Shown here: positions 18,528 through 26,814 of the stretch, piece by piece
How the letters are laid out: each line of letters begins with the position of its first letter
Numbering within the stretch: position 1 is the stretch's first letter
Origin: Spirosoma montaniterrae
GTDB taxonomy: Bacteria > Bacteroidota > Bacteroidia > Cytophagales > Spirosomataceae
Reading direction: 5' to 3'
Assembly (NCBI RefSeq): GCF_001988955.1
Contig: NZ_CP014263.1
Location: 5,020,501-5,084,500 of the forward strand
Length of the DNA stretch: 64,000 nt
Made by a program: the position numbers and the translations under genes
Notes under the pieces: model-generated
Databases searched by the model: none
What the model saw: the letters and a program-made list of their open reading frames with translations, nothing else
What the model was told of the DNA's origin: nothing

Positions 18528-19571
18528 TCACCGCAACGCCGTCACCATTGCCCGGCCCGGCATGGTGCGATACCAGACAGTTTTGTGCGGTTTTAGCCCG
18601 GCAATGCGTTGCCATTCCTGAATTTCTTCAATCGAATAGTTACCTGCCGTACTGGTTAGCCCGTAGAACAGATCAGTGCTACTGCCGACCAATTCGGGTT
18701 TGCTGCCGGTTTCGGGCCGGATAAATTCATTCACGATAAACACACCCCCCGGCCTCAGAGCACGGGCAACTTTGCTGGCTACCAACTGATTTTGCTCCGG
18801 CGTAAAATGATGCGCCAGACTCGACAGCAGTACAATATCGTATTGAGCTTCGCCAAAATCATCGGTCAGGGCGTTGCCCGGCTGATGCCGAACGCGTTCG
18901 CCCATCCCCTGCCGGGCCAGTAATGGAGCGGCCTGCTCGATGGCTGGAGGCAGATCGAGAATAACGGATGTAAGACCCGGAAGTTTCTGGCACAAAGCCA
19001 CCGAATGCTGCCCATGCGAACCGCCAATGTCCAGCATGGTTCGGGCTGATTTGGGTACCGGCACGCGCCGACCAAATTCGCGGGCTTCGGTGCTGCTGGC
19101 GGCTACCATTGCTTCCTGATAGTACCGCCACTGTTCGGGCGAAAGGGTATCGTGATAGTGAATGCCGCGTCCGGTTTCAAGGTAGGTGCCAAGATGAGCA
19201 AGCCAGTCCCACATTACCCGATTGTTGAATACCATCATACCGTGCACCGACAGCGGATCGCTCGATACGGCAAATCGCCGGGCCATGCGCGTAAGGGCGA
19301 AGCGGTTGTTACGAAACGTAAAATAACCCATTGCGGTGAGCAGGCCCATTAATTCGCCGAGGGCTTTCTGGTTTAGGTGTAGCACTGTTACCAGTTCATC
19401 GAGCGTTTTTGGCCCGGTTTTAACCGCGTCGAAAACGCCCCTGTCGGCAGCTTCGAGTACGGCCTTAGCCAGCACCGGCATAATCTGAGCATGAAGCAAC
19501 GGAATAGGAGCGAGGTTGGCGCGCAGGGCCAGCCATTCAAGTGGATTTTCGGGCGTAATGGTTAGTTGCAT
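18528..19571 (-). CDS. SAM-dependent O-methyltransferase (family 2 type)
   Basis: This 347-residue protein has an N-terminal winged-helix dimerisation domain (LLEAADRGVFDAV-like start, LNQKALGELMGLLTAMGYF). The class I methyltransferase fold follows: motif I MLDIGGSHGQHSVALC, motif for the acidic ribose contact VILDLPP, and IVLLSSLAHHFTPEQ. The layout is that of hydroxyneurosporene or acetylserotonin-type O-methyltransferases acting on small molecules. It lies 41 bases before the ferredoxin gene on the same strand, so the two may be co-transcribed. Confidence 0.8.
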   Translation of the reverse strand: MQLTITPENPLEWLALRANLAPIPLLHAQIMPVLAKAVLEAADRGVFDAVKTGPKTLDELVTVLHLNQKALGELMGLLTAMGYFTFRNNRFALTRMARRFAVSSDPLSVHGMMVFNNRVMWDWLAHLGTYLETGRGIHYHDTLSPEQWRYYQEAMVAASSTEAREFGRRVPVPKSARTMLDIGGSHGQHSVALCQKLPGLTSVILDLPPAIEQAAPLLARQGMGERVRHQPGNALTDDFGEAQYDIVLLSSLAHHFTPEQNQLVASKVARALRPGGVFIVNEFIRPETGSKPELVGSSTDLFYGLTSTAGNYSIEEIQEWQRIAGLKPHKTVWYRTMPGRAMVTALR

Positions 19572-19703
19572 GTAACATGCTTAACGGCTAATCTCAGGCA
19601 AAAGTTAACCCGAACAAAGGCGAAGGATTTTAGTTCTATTATATCCAACAGGTAGAGTTAATGTATTGACTCATTGGCCGATAGCCTGTAGAAAACGCTC
19701 AAC

Positions 19704-20252
19704 GTGAAAAGAAATATACTAAGCGGTAGAGCCGCTGGTACACCACACCTTCTGTTGCCCGAAAAAAACCTCGTTGCGCACCTCACAGCGGGTAACAAAG
19801 ATGCTTTCGCCCAACTGTATGATGTGTATGCACCAGCTTTACTGTCGGTAATTTGCCGAATTGTTGGCGATTCAGCCAAATCGGCTACCGTATTAGAGAC
19901 GGCTTTTCGGCAAATTCACCAGCGTATTCCCACATATAAACCCAATAGTCAGCCCTTGTTCGTCTGGTTGATGGATATTGCCCGCCGTACTGCGCTTGAT
20001 GCCGTTGCCGATGTCCAAAAACCTGCATTTCAGCCTCTCCAGTTATCAGCAACCGGCAGAATACGTGTGAGCCAAGCGGTCGCTGCTCCACCAGTAGCCA
20101 CAACCGAACCGCACCTGAGCGAATTTTTGCAGGCGGTATTGCACAAAAACTGCACACCCGAAGAAGCAGCCCGGCTGCTGGGGTTGCCAGCCGACTCGGC
20201 ACGGCAACAGCTACGTCTGGCAATGCTGCAATTTCGGGCGCAGCAGGTTTGA
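19704..20252 (+). CDS. Sigma-70-like protein with degenerate regions
   Basis: This 182-residue protein shows an ECF sigma region-2-like segment (LVAHLTAGNKDAFAQLYDVY, then VLETAFRQIHQRIP and PLFVWLMDIARRTALDAV) in the pattern of SigK-type ECF factors. After a Pro/Ala linker comes a weak region-4-like helix-turn-helix (TPEEAARLLGLPADSARQQL). Several core-binding positions look altered, so it could be an inactive relative or a regulator rather than a working sigma factor. Its TGA stop directly abuts the stop of the convergent Gfo/Idh gene (TGATCA at 20250-20255), with no intergenic base. No anti-sigma gene is adjacent. Confidence 0.6.
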   Translation: MKRNILSGRAAGTPHLLLPEKNLVAHLTAGNKDAFAQLYDVYAPALLSVICRIVGDSAKSATVLETAFRQIHQRIPTYKPNSQPLFVWLMDIARRTALDAVADVQKPAFQPLQLSATGRIRVSQAVAAPPVATTEPHLSEFLQAVLHKNCTPEEAARLLGLPADSARQQLRLAMLQFRAQQV

Positions 20253-21698
20253 TCAGGCTCGTTTGCCTTTCATGGCTACGGGCCGGGCCGGAGCTTTGCT
20301 GCCAGCAACGGTGTCGTGCTGAGTCATCGTAACGGGGTCCCAGCGTATCACTTTCTGTTTAAAGTAGCTTTCATTGCAGGCCAGCACCGGCGCGGCTGCC
20401 CGAAACCCAAACACGGGGTCTTCAATCGTTCCCTGGCTACCATCGCGAACGTTCTTGAAGAAATCGCCGAAATGCTTAGCGTGAGCGTCGTCATCTTTTG
20501 GCGCGTCGAACCGAACTTCTTTGGCCGGTTCGGCCACGCGTGCTTCGGGCGGATATTGTGCATCGTATTGTTTTCTGAACTCCTCCTGAACTTCTGGCGT
20601 AAAGGTAAAATAGCTGTCGTAGTTGCCATAGCCGGGGGCTAATGGTAGTTTTTTCTTGGTCAGAATCAGGTTGTCTTCCGAAAATTCGATCTGCCCTTCA
20701 TTACCAATGATGCGCGTAACGTTGCTGATTTTGCCCGCGTTGGCGAAGTTGACCCGCAGCACCATCTGAAAGGCTTCGTGTTCATCGGTTTTGGGGTAAT
20801 CCATCACGCTCGTCATTACGTCGGGCACGTCGCGGCCATCTTTCCAGTAGGCCAGATTCCCCGACGAGAAAATGCGCGTCGGGCCGAGCGAATTCGTTAC
20901 GAAATGTACGCCTGTAATGAGGTGAACGAATAAATCACCTGCTACGCCCGTGCCGTAGTCTTTATAATTGCGCCACCGGAAAAACCGTTTTGCGTCGAAT
21001 GGGCGTTTGGGGGCATCGCCCAGAAACCGGTCCCAGTCGAGTGTTGTCAGTGAGGCATCGGGCGGCACCGAGTAGTTCCACGCGCCGATGGCATTGAAGC
21101 GGTCGTTGTTCGATTCGATATAATTAATCTGCCCAATATCGCCTGCCTGCACCAACCGTTTTGCTTCCTGAAAAGCCGCGCTGCTGATACGCTGACTGCC
21201 TACCTGCATGGTTTTACCCGATTTCCGCCACGCGTCGATTACAGGTTTACCTTCGTTGATGTGCTGCACCATTGGCTTTTCACAATAAACGTGCTTACCC
21301 GCTTTCAGTGCTGCAATGGTAATGTGGTCGTGCCAATGATCGGGTGTTACCACCAGTACCGCATCGACGTCGGGCCGGGCCAGCACCTCACGAAAGTCGC
21401 GGGTAGTAAACAGGTCGGGATTCTGAAAAGCGGTTTTGGCGGTTTGCAATCGTCCGTCGTAAAGATCGGCTACGGCCACTAATTCTACGTCAGGATTACG
21501 CAGGGCCGCTTTAGTGTCGTAGTTGCCCTGGATACCCATGCCGATGGTGGCGATGCGAATTTTATCATTTGGGCTAACGCGCTTCAGGTTCGGAATATAG
21601 GCGGGCGCGTTGCCCAGCGCGGTTTGCAGCCCCCCGGCAGCGGTCAGGGCCGAAGCCGCCGAAAGGGTTTTTATGAAAGTACGTCGGTTGGCGTTCAT
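20253..21698 (-). CDS. Tat-exported Gfo/Idh/MocA family oxidoreductase
   Basis: This 481-residue protein begins with a twin-arginine signal (NRRTFIKTLSAASALTAAGG). An NAD(P)-binding Rossmann domain follows (RIATIGMGIQGNYD, DVDAVLVVTPDHWHDH, then the catalytic-site EKPMVQH). The C-terminal alpha/beta domain has SNNDRFNAIGAWNYS. Exported Gfo/Idh proteins of this type in Bacteroidota act on sugars or glycosides, sometimes with bound NAD. Substrate unknown. It has its own transcription unit, ending flush against the sigma-like gene. Confidence 0.85.
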   Translation of the reverse strand: MNANRRTFIKTLSAASALTAAGGLQTALGNAPAYIPNLKRVSPNDKIRIATIGMGIQGNYDTKAALRNPDVELVAVADLYDGRLQTAKTAFQNPDLFTTRDFREVLARPDVDAVLVVTPDHWHDHITIAALKAGKHVYCEKPMVQHINEGKPVIDAWRKSGKTMQVGSQRISSAAFQEAKRLVQAGDIGQINYIESNNDRFNAIGAWNYSVPPDASLTTLDWDRFLGDAPKRPFDAKRFFRWRNYKDYGTGVAGDLFVHLITGVHFVTNSLGPTRIFSSGNLAYWKDGRDVPDVMTSVMDYPKTDEHEAFQMVLRVNFANAGKISNVTRIIGNEGQIEFSEDNLILTKKKLPLAPGYGNYDSYFTFTPEVQEEFRKQYDAQYPPEARVAEPAKEVRFDAPKDDDAHAKHFGDFFKNVRDGSQGTIEDPVFGFRAAAPVLACNESYFKQKVIRWDPVTMTQHDTVAGSKAPARPVAMKGKRA

Positions 21699-21782
21699 GA
21701 CGATTGCGGTTTTATGTAAAAGGGGCAGGCGGGGTAGGATTTACCCAGCTTAATACCCCTATGCCGCAACAGAGAATTCTTC

Positions 21783-21790
21783 TACCTTTG
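21783..21790 (+). promoter_or_regulatory. -7 promoter element of the MNT-HEPN pair
   Basis: TACCTTTG matches TAnnTTTG and ends five bases before the ATG at 21796, again implying a very short or absent leader. No clear -33 TTG was found at 19-21 bases upstream. Confidence 0.5.
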
Positions 21791-21795
21791 CAGCT

Positions 21796-22116
21796 ATGCA
21801 ATTGATTAACTCGATAGCCGCCGAGTTCAAGCGTGAGTTGCGCCAGCTATACGGCGACCAACTCGCCGGGTTAGTGTTGTTCGGGTCATATGCGCGGGGC
21901 GACCAAAACGAGGAGTCGGATGTTGACTTTGCGGTTGTGTTGAAGAACCCGGAAACGCGCTCAACCGACGAAGTGATTCGGCTTGTACCTGTCAGTACGG
22001 CCCTTAGTTTGAAGTACCGATGCATTGTGTCGGTGTTGCCGGTTTCTGAGCAAAAACTCAATACGTCGATGCAGGGCGTTTATCAGGAGATCAGACGGGA
22101 GGGAATTCGGTTATGA
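21796..22116 (+). CDS. Minimal nucleotidyltransferase (MNT domain), antitoxin-like
   Basis: This 106-residue protein carries the polymerase-beta fold motif GSYARGDQNEESDVDF: Gly30-Ser31 and the metal-binding Asp42 and Asp44. In characterised MntA-HepT (type VII) systems the MNT partner adenylylates the HEPN toxin to silence it. Here the gene overlaps the following HEPN gene by four bases (ATGA), the usual arrangement of such pairs. The third catalytic acidic residue is not obvious to me, so transferase activity is likely but not certain. Confidence 0.85.
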   Translation: MQLINSIAAEFKRELRQLYGDQLAGLVLFGSYARGDQNEESDVDFAVVLKNPETRSTDEVIRLVPVSTALSLKYRCIVSVLPVSEQKLNTSMQGVYQEIRREGIRL

Positions 22117-22511
22117 GTCGTTTGTATGAAGCGCAACAAGCTCTTGAGCGGTCAAAAGAAACAATAGACGAAGCTATTTATAATGTTGAAGGCGGCTTCA
22201 CAACTGCGGCTGTCAACCGAGCTTATTACGCTATATTTTATTGTTTAACAGCCCTTCTGCACACTGAGGATGTTTACACAAAGCGGCATTCTGGTGCACA
22301 TGGTAAATTCCACGAACTGTTTATCAGAACGGGAAGATTTCCGGCTGAAACGGCCCAATGGGCGCAGTATGCTTTTCAACTTCGTCAAACAGGAGATTAC
22401 GATCTCGAAGCGGATATAACCGAAGAGCAGGCCGCGCAGTCTTTAGATTATGCCCGGCAGTTTTATAAATTGTGCCTATCCTATTTCGAGCAGTTGATAA
22501 GAGAAAGCTGA
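22113..22511 (+). CDS. HEPN domain protein (UPF0332 type), toxin-like
   Basis: This 132-residue all-helical protein has the HEPN hallmarks NRAYYAIFYCLTALL and KRHSGAHGKFHELFIRTG, and ends with an LRQTGDYDLEADITEEQA block typical of UPF0332 HEPN proteins. HEPN partners of MNT proteins are usually RNases. The canonical RX4-6H catalytic motif is not clear in this sequence, so RNase activity is an inference. It is translationally coupled to the MNT gene and followed after nine bases by an unknown protein gene. Confidence 0.8.
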   Translation: MSRLYEAQQALERSKETIDEAIYNVEGGFTTAAVNRAYYAIFYCLTALLHTEDVYTKRHSGAHGKFHELFIRTGRFPAETAQWAQYAFQLRQTGDYDLEADITEEQAAQSLDYARQFYKLCLSYFEQLIRES

Positions 22512-22520
22512 ATAGGTACT

Positions 22521-22868
22521 ATGAAGAAAACAGGTTGGAAAAAGCAGCGTGAACAAATAAAGGAGAAACTAATACGTTCCCGTCAGCAGCGTGCCGAAAA
22601 ACTATATGGTAAACAAATTGGAATGATTGACGACTGGATGCGTAATTCAGACTTGCCTTATACTGATTGGGAATTTGACGGTGATAACTTGTACGTTTAT
22701 GTTTCTTCTAAAGAATATCAGCTTGCGCGAGATGTGAAAGAAAATGAAGTAAGCGGACTTTATGGTATAGAAATGTACACGTTATCAGACCTTGTTGAAG
22801 CGATAGCAGGATTCGACCTCGTTACAAAAGAATTAAAAAACTTAGAGATGGTCGATAGTTTCAAATAG
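22521..22868 (+). CDS. Hypothetical 115-residue protein, unrecognised
   Basis: I do not recognise a family. The N-terminal third is very basic and helical (KKTGWKKQREQIKEKLIRSR), followed by a mixed segment with LPYTDWEFDGDNLYVYVSSK and an acidic, helical C-terminus. No signal or membrane segment is present. It starts nine bases after the HEPN stop in the same direction and probably shares its transcript. The third position of its codons is noticeably richer in A and T than in flanking core genes, consistent with acquisition together with the neighbouring accessory genes. Confidence 0.65.
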   Translation: MKKTGWKKQREQIKEKLIRSRQQRAEKLYGKQIGMIDDWMRNSDLPYTDWEFDGDNLYVYVSSKEYQLARDVKENEVSGLYGIEMYTLSDLVEAIAGFDLVTKELKNLEMVDSFK

Positions 22869-22922
22869 ACCTGACATTTACGTAGAATTACATATAAGTA
22901 AAACTGTTAAATCGATTGAATT

Positions 22923-23663
22923 GTGAAACTCATCAGAAGCCCGTGGCAAGACACATTTTTTGCCTTATTAGGCGAGTGCAGGAATCGGCTACAAGTAGCA
23001 TCCCCCTACGTGAAGCATAGCTTTGTTAGCCAATCCATTGCAGGCAAGTGCTCGTCAGCGAAAATAGAGTTGATAACGTCGCTCAAGTTTATGGATTTTT
23101 ATCAAAAAGCATCTGACCTCGAGGCTATCAAACAACTACTGCAAACGGATAATCAAGCATTCAAGAACCAATCATTACATGCTAAATTGTATATTTTCGA
23201 TAATCGAAAAGCAGTAATCAGTTCTGGAAACTGGACTCAGGGTGGGTTGGTCAGAAACTATGAGTATGGCGTACTTATCGAGGATAAAGAAACAGTTGAT
23301 AAAATTTCTGACGATTATGAACAACTAAAATTAAACGAACATACAACGCCAATAACCTACGAACATCTACGTGAAGTCGAACAGTTAATTTTAGTCGCTC
23401 CGCGTATCCAACGTATCAAAGAAGCAAATTTCATCATTGCTAATGGGCTTTCCGGCTGGAAAAAAGATGTTTTTGATGTATTGTGTACTATTGGAAAAGA
23501 GGAAGTGAACCTTAGCGAGATATTGGCTTATACATCGCAATTAGAGCGTAAACATCCGAACAACAACCATATACAGGCCAAAATACGTCAATAGCTACAA
23601 AGTCTTAGAGATATTGGATTGTTAGATTTTCTTGGAAATGGAGTTTACAGAATGCTTTGGTGA
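22923..23663 (+). pseudogene. PLD-family nuclease with winged-helix tail, interrupted by a TAG codon
   Basis: From a GTG at 22923 the frame encodes a single HKD motif (SLHAKLYIFDNRK, His86-Lys88, then SGNWTQGG). After about residue 175 comes GWKKDVFDVL and ERKHPNNNHIQAKIRQ. TAG at 23592-23594 ends the protein at 223 residues. In the same frame, directly after it, follow LQSLRDIGLLDFLGNGVYRM and TGA at 23661. The joined text matches the winged-helix tail (KIRQxLQxLRDxGxLEFLGxGxYR) of many type II restriction enzymes, so one CAG-to-TAG change probably truncated it. Single-HKD nucleases of the BfiI/NgoFVII kind are the nearest known idea. No methyltransferase is adjacent. Confidence 0.7.
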
Positions 23664-23775
23664 CAGCGAGTACCTTGACGTTCAATACTCTTCAATAAAA
23701 TTTCCATTCTATTCTGCCCGATTCTGTCATAATCTGCGTTATTTCGCAGATAGTCTAATTGTCGTAAACTGCTGA

Positions 23776-24267
23776 ATGGTAGGTATTATTATGGGTAGTC
23801 TCTCTGACCGTAAGGTAATGCAGGAGGCTGCCGACGTGCTGACCACGCTGGGCGTGTCGTGGGAAATGGAGATTGTGTCGGCGCACCGAACGCCCGAAAA
23901 AATGGTTGAGTATGCCAAAGCCGCCCGCAGCCGGGGCCTGTCGGTTATTATAGCCGGGGCGGGTGGAGCGGCTCATCTACCTGGCATGGTAGCCTCGCTC
24001 ACCACGTTGCCCGTGGTGGGTGTTCCCGTGAAATCAAGCAATTCTATCGATGGCTGGGACTCGGTACTGTCGATTCTGCAAATGCCTGCCGGTGTACCCG
24101 TAGCAACGATGGCACTCGATGGTGCCCGCAACGCCGGTATTCTGGCCGCGCAGATTGTGGGTACATTCGACGCGACCGTTGCCGAGAAGCTGGCGAATTT
24201 CAAAGAAGAACTGAAAGCGAAAGTGGCTGACATGAACAATCAATTAGTGAACAGTGGAAACAGATAA
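23776..24267 (+). CDS. purE: PurE, N5-carboxyaminoimidazole ribonucleotide mutase
   Basis: This 163-residue protein is a class I Pur[11 protein letters not shown] at the start, the signature [22 protein letters not shown] and [17 protein letters not shown]. It interconverts N5-CAIR and CAIR in purine synthesis. The usual partner purK is not adjacent. Instead the stop overlaps a LysM protein gene by 14 bases. Another purine gene, purM, occurs alone at 37080. Confidence 0.95.
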   Translation: MVGIIMGSLSDRKVMQEAADVLTTLGVSWEMEIVSAHRTPEKMVEYAKAARSRGLSVIIAGAGGAAHLPGMVASLTTLPVVGVPVKSSNSIDGWDSVLSILQMPAGVPVATMALDGARNAGILAAQIVGTFDATVAEKLANFKEELKAKVADMNNQLVNSGNR

Positions 24268-25054
24268 CCGCACTACAAATCCCCGGCCTGCCAGCAATTC
24301 AAACCTGCCTGCTATTACGCTGGTGGTGCTGATTGGCATCATTGCCGCGCTACTCTACGTGGGCTACGACTCGTTTATCGACAACACCGATGGTTCGGAC
24401 GAACTGACGAGCGTGGCACTTGATACAATGGGGCAACAGCCCGTTGCGCAGAACGAACCCGATATGCTGATGGCTCCCGAAGAGGTCGATACGTCGTCGC
24501 AGCCCATGCCGGTCGATCTGTCGCAGGCCACCCCGCCCGCCGACGTCGTCGTAGCCAATACCGAAGCCGAAGACGTGGCAACGAGCAACCGCGAAACCAC
24601 CGACGGGAAACCCGCGCCCGATGAAAAGCCGGTAGCCGTGGCCGAAAAACCGGTCAAGAAAGAAGAAGCCCCTAAAGCAGAAAAGCCCAAACCTGAGCCA
24701 GCCAAAGAGGTGGCTGTGGTTGAAAAACCAAAAGTGAAGGCAGGGGGGCAGGCTACTACGCACACAGTTGGCACGGGCGAAACGTTCTATGGCGTCGCCA
24801 ATCGGTACAATATGAAAATTGCTACCCTGAAACAACTGAACCCCGGCGTAACGGAGCAGGACATCAAAGCGGGCGTTACCAAACTTAACGTTCGGGTGAG
24901 GGCCGTACACACCGTAGGGCCGGGCGACGTGCTACGGGTAGTAGCCGAGAAGTACGGCGTTAGCAAAGAAGCCCTGATGCGGGCCAATAAAAAAAGCAAA
25001 GACATCGCTACTCGTGGCGAAAAGCTGATTATTCCGTTCCCCGAAAAACAGTAG
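24254..25054 (+). CDS. Membrane-anchored protein with two LysM domains
   Basis: This 266-residue protein starts at a GTG inside purE. It has a single transmembrane helix (about residues 20-42, [18 protein letters not shown]), then a Pro/Lys/Glu/Ala-rich spacer of about 120 residues. Two LysM modules follow at about 170-213 ([18 protein letters not shown]) and 217-262 ([19 protein letters not shown]). LysM binds peptidoglycan, so the protein probably tethers the inner membrane to the wall. Its TAG stop is formed by the first bases of the GTAGAGACGCG repeat. Confidence 0.85.
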   Translation: METDNRTTNPRPASNSNLPAITLVVLIGIIAALLYVGYDSFIDNTDGSDELTSVALDTMGQQPVAQNEPDMLMAPEEVDTSSQPMPVDLSQATPPADVVVANTEAEDVATSNRETTDGKPAPDEKPVAVAEKPVKKEEAPKAEKPKPEPAKEVAVVEKPKVKAGGQATTHTVGTGETFYGVANRYNMKIATLKQLNPGVTEQDIKAGVTKLNVRVRAVHTVGPGDVLRVVAEKYGVSKEALMRANKKSKDIATRGEKLIIPFPEKQ

Positions 25055-25255
25055 AGACGCGACCCTTCGCGTCTCGTTCGCGTCAGCAATACCCATCTGA
25101 ACAAAAATTTATCCCGTGCCTGAGACGTAACCAAGCCATCCGGTATCAGGAGACGTAACTAAACCGTCCCGTGCCTGAGACGTAACTAAACCATCCGGTG
25201 CCTGAGACATAACCAAACCGTCCGGTGCCTGAGACGCGAAGGGTCGCGTCTCTAC
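25051..25255. repeat. Inverted GTAGAGACGCG hairpins enclosing 27-base tandem repeats
   Basis: Two perfect inverted copies of a 25-base hairpin element occupy 25051-25075 and 25231-25255; each copy folds with a 9-bp stem, GAGACGCGA/TCGCGTCTC. Between them four tandem units of 27-28 bases, roughly CC(C/G)GTGCCTGAGACGTAAC plus (C/T)AA(A/G)CC(A/G)T, run at 25113-25139, 25140-25167, 25168-25194 and 25195-25221. A fifth, truncated unit runs into the right hairpin. There are no spacers, so this is not a CRISPR array. The outer copies provide the TAG stop codons of both flanking convergent genes. Confidence 0.85.
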
Positions 25256-26079
25256 TTTCGTTCGTAGGCCAGCCCTATCGTAAATCGAAGGTCGTTGTTC
25301 TGTCGGCCCGATGCTACAACGCTTTCATAGGCATTGGCAAGGGTGGTACGCAGGCTGGTATTTGTGGTTAGTTTTACCTGAAGGCTCAGACTGGCATTCC
25401 AACGCAGATTTCGGGCGTTGAGCGCGGGCTGATAAAAGGCCGTATGCGTTACGGTGATGCGGTCGCCACTGAACGTATATTCGCCGAAGAGCCGGGCCGA
25501 ACTGCGGATGACGTCAATGTCAGTGTTTTCAACAAAATCCGTGTATTCGTGCAGTAACACATTCGTTACAGATATGTATGCCCGCTTCTGGTTCAGGAGT
25601 TTATAGCCCAATCCGGCAGCATAGGTCCAGCGTCGGTTTATTTGCCTCAGATTACTTCGCTCAAATGAGCCAAATGCCAGATAATACAGCCGCTTCTCGT
25701 GGCGCAGCGTTGTCCGAAAGTCGCCAAACCACTCGCGTTCAGCCAATACGCCACTTTGACGCCCGTACACAAACGATGGATTGCTCGACAGTTTGAAGTA
25801 GTTACTCAACTGATAATCCAATGCGCTGGCTAATTGCAGTAAATCGCGGGTGACGTTACCCCGGTTAAAGGTGCCGTCGGCGGTAATTTTGTAGCGAAAA
25901 ATGCGGTTGGGGAGGGCGGGAGTTGTGTCGGTCGGAGTGGCCGCGCTGGTGTCGTTCACGGATTGCTGGGCGTCGTTTTGCGTCGAATCGGGCGTTGATG
26001 GGCGCAGTGGATCGGGCTGTTCAACAATCTGTGCCCATGCCGAAGTTGCAAGAAATACTAAAAAGAAGAGAACACGCAC
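25252..26079 (-). CDS. DUF481-type outer-membrane beta-barrel protein
   Basis: This 275-residue protein has a signal peptide (ATSAWAQ) and a Pro/Thr/Asp-rich linker. Eight to ten amphipathic strands follow, with the DUF481-like phrases ADGTFNRGNVTRDLLQ and SSNPSFVYGR. The C terminus is an aromatic strand (RFTIGLAYERK). DUF481 proteins are small barrels of unknown function, often salt-stress induced. Convergent with the LysM gene, its stop codon lies in the right-hand GTAGAGACGCG element. Confidence 0.75.
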   Translation of the reverse strand: MRVLFFLVFLATSAWAQIVEQPDPLRPSTPDSTQNDAQQSVNDTSAATPTDTTPALPNRIFRYKITADGTFNRGNVTRDLLQLASALDYQLSNYFKLSSNPSFVYGRQSGVLAEREWFGDFRTTLRHEKRLYYLAFGSFERSNLRQINRRWTYAAGLGYKLLNQKRAYISVTNVLLHEYTDFVENTDIDVIRSSARLFGEYTFSGDRITVTHTAFYQPALNARNLRWNASLSLQVKLTTNTSLRTTLANAYESVVASGRQNNDLRFTIGLAYERK

Positions 26080-26181
26080 GAATAAAGCAGGTCGTTGTCT
26101 GTTAGCAGCCGATTGAGTACCGGCTACAAAAATAAACTTTGAAGTCTATTAACTGGTTTCATCTTGTCGCTGACCGCTTGT

Positions 26182-26814
26182 CTAAATCCCGTGTTCGTTG
26201 GCAAAATCGAGCAGTTTGGCAACGTGGTCGATGTTGAGTTTGCGGTAAATATTTTTGCGGTGCGACCGAACGGTTTCAAAACTGACAAATAACTGCCCGG
26301 CAATTTGCTGGCTCGATAGTCCCTGCCGAATCAGGCCAATAATTTTTATTTCAGTAGGCGTCAGGCCGAACTCCCGTACAAACCAGTTGGTTTCGTGTTG
26401 GTGCCCGCTGGGTTCATCAGGGAAAACGCGTTCACCCGCCCAAACCCGTTGAATGGTCTCAACAATTGTTTCAATGCGTTCGTGCTTAAGCATGTATCCA
26501 GAAACGCCCAACGCACGGCATTCGTCAATAAATTTACGGTAATTATACATCGTCAGCATAACGATGTGCAGAGCCGGAAAATGGTGCAGCAGCATTTGAG
26601 CGCACTCGATGCCGGTTTGTTGAGGCAGATTAATGTCCATCAGCACCACCTGGGGCGACAGCCGCTGAACGGTATGCAGCACGTCGTCGGCCCGAAAAAC
26701 CTGCCCTACCACCTCAACCGGCGACCCTTCATACGATAATTGCAGAACCAGCCCGTCGTTAAACAGCACGTGGTCGTCAACCAGCAGTATGCGGATTTTG
26801 GGCGTGTCGGTCAT
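26182..26814 (-). CDS. LuxR/NarL-family response regulator
   Basis: This 210-residue protein has a receiver domain with phospho-acceptor Asp60 in VVLMDINLP, the DD pair near residues 13-14 and Lys in MLKHER. A LuxR-type helix-turn-helix follows (LTPTEIKIIGLIRQGLSSQQIAGQLFVS-type region ending HRKNIYRKL). It is the cognate regulator of the histidine kinase directly upstream, whose coding end it overlaps by 38 bases. Targets are not apparent. Confidence 0.9.
   Translation of the reverse strand: MTDTPKIRILLVDDHVLFNDGLVLQLSYEGSPVEVVGQVFRADDVLHTVQRLSPQVVLMDINLPQQTGIECAQMLLHHFPALHIVMLTMYNYRKFIDECRALGVSGYMLKHERIETIVETIQRVWAGERVFPDEPSGHQHETNWFVREFGLTPTEIKIIGLIRQGLSSQQIAGQLFVSFETVRSHRKNIYRKLNIDHVAKLLDFANEHGI

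Noticed and set aside
25113..25240. Possible CRISPR array
   Set aside because: The 27-base units are directly adjacent with no spacers, and no cas gene is present.
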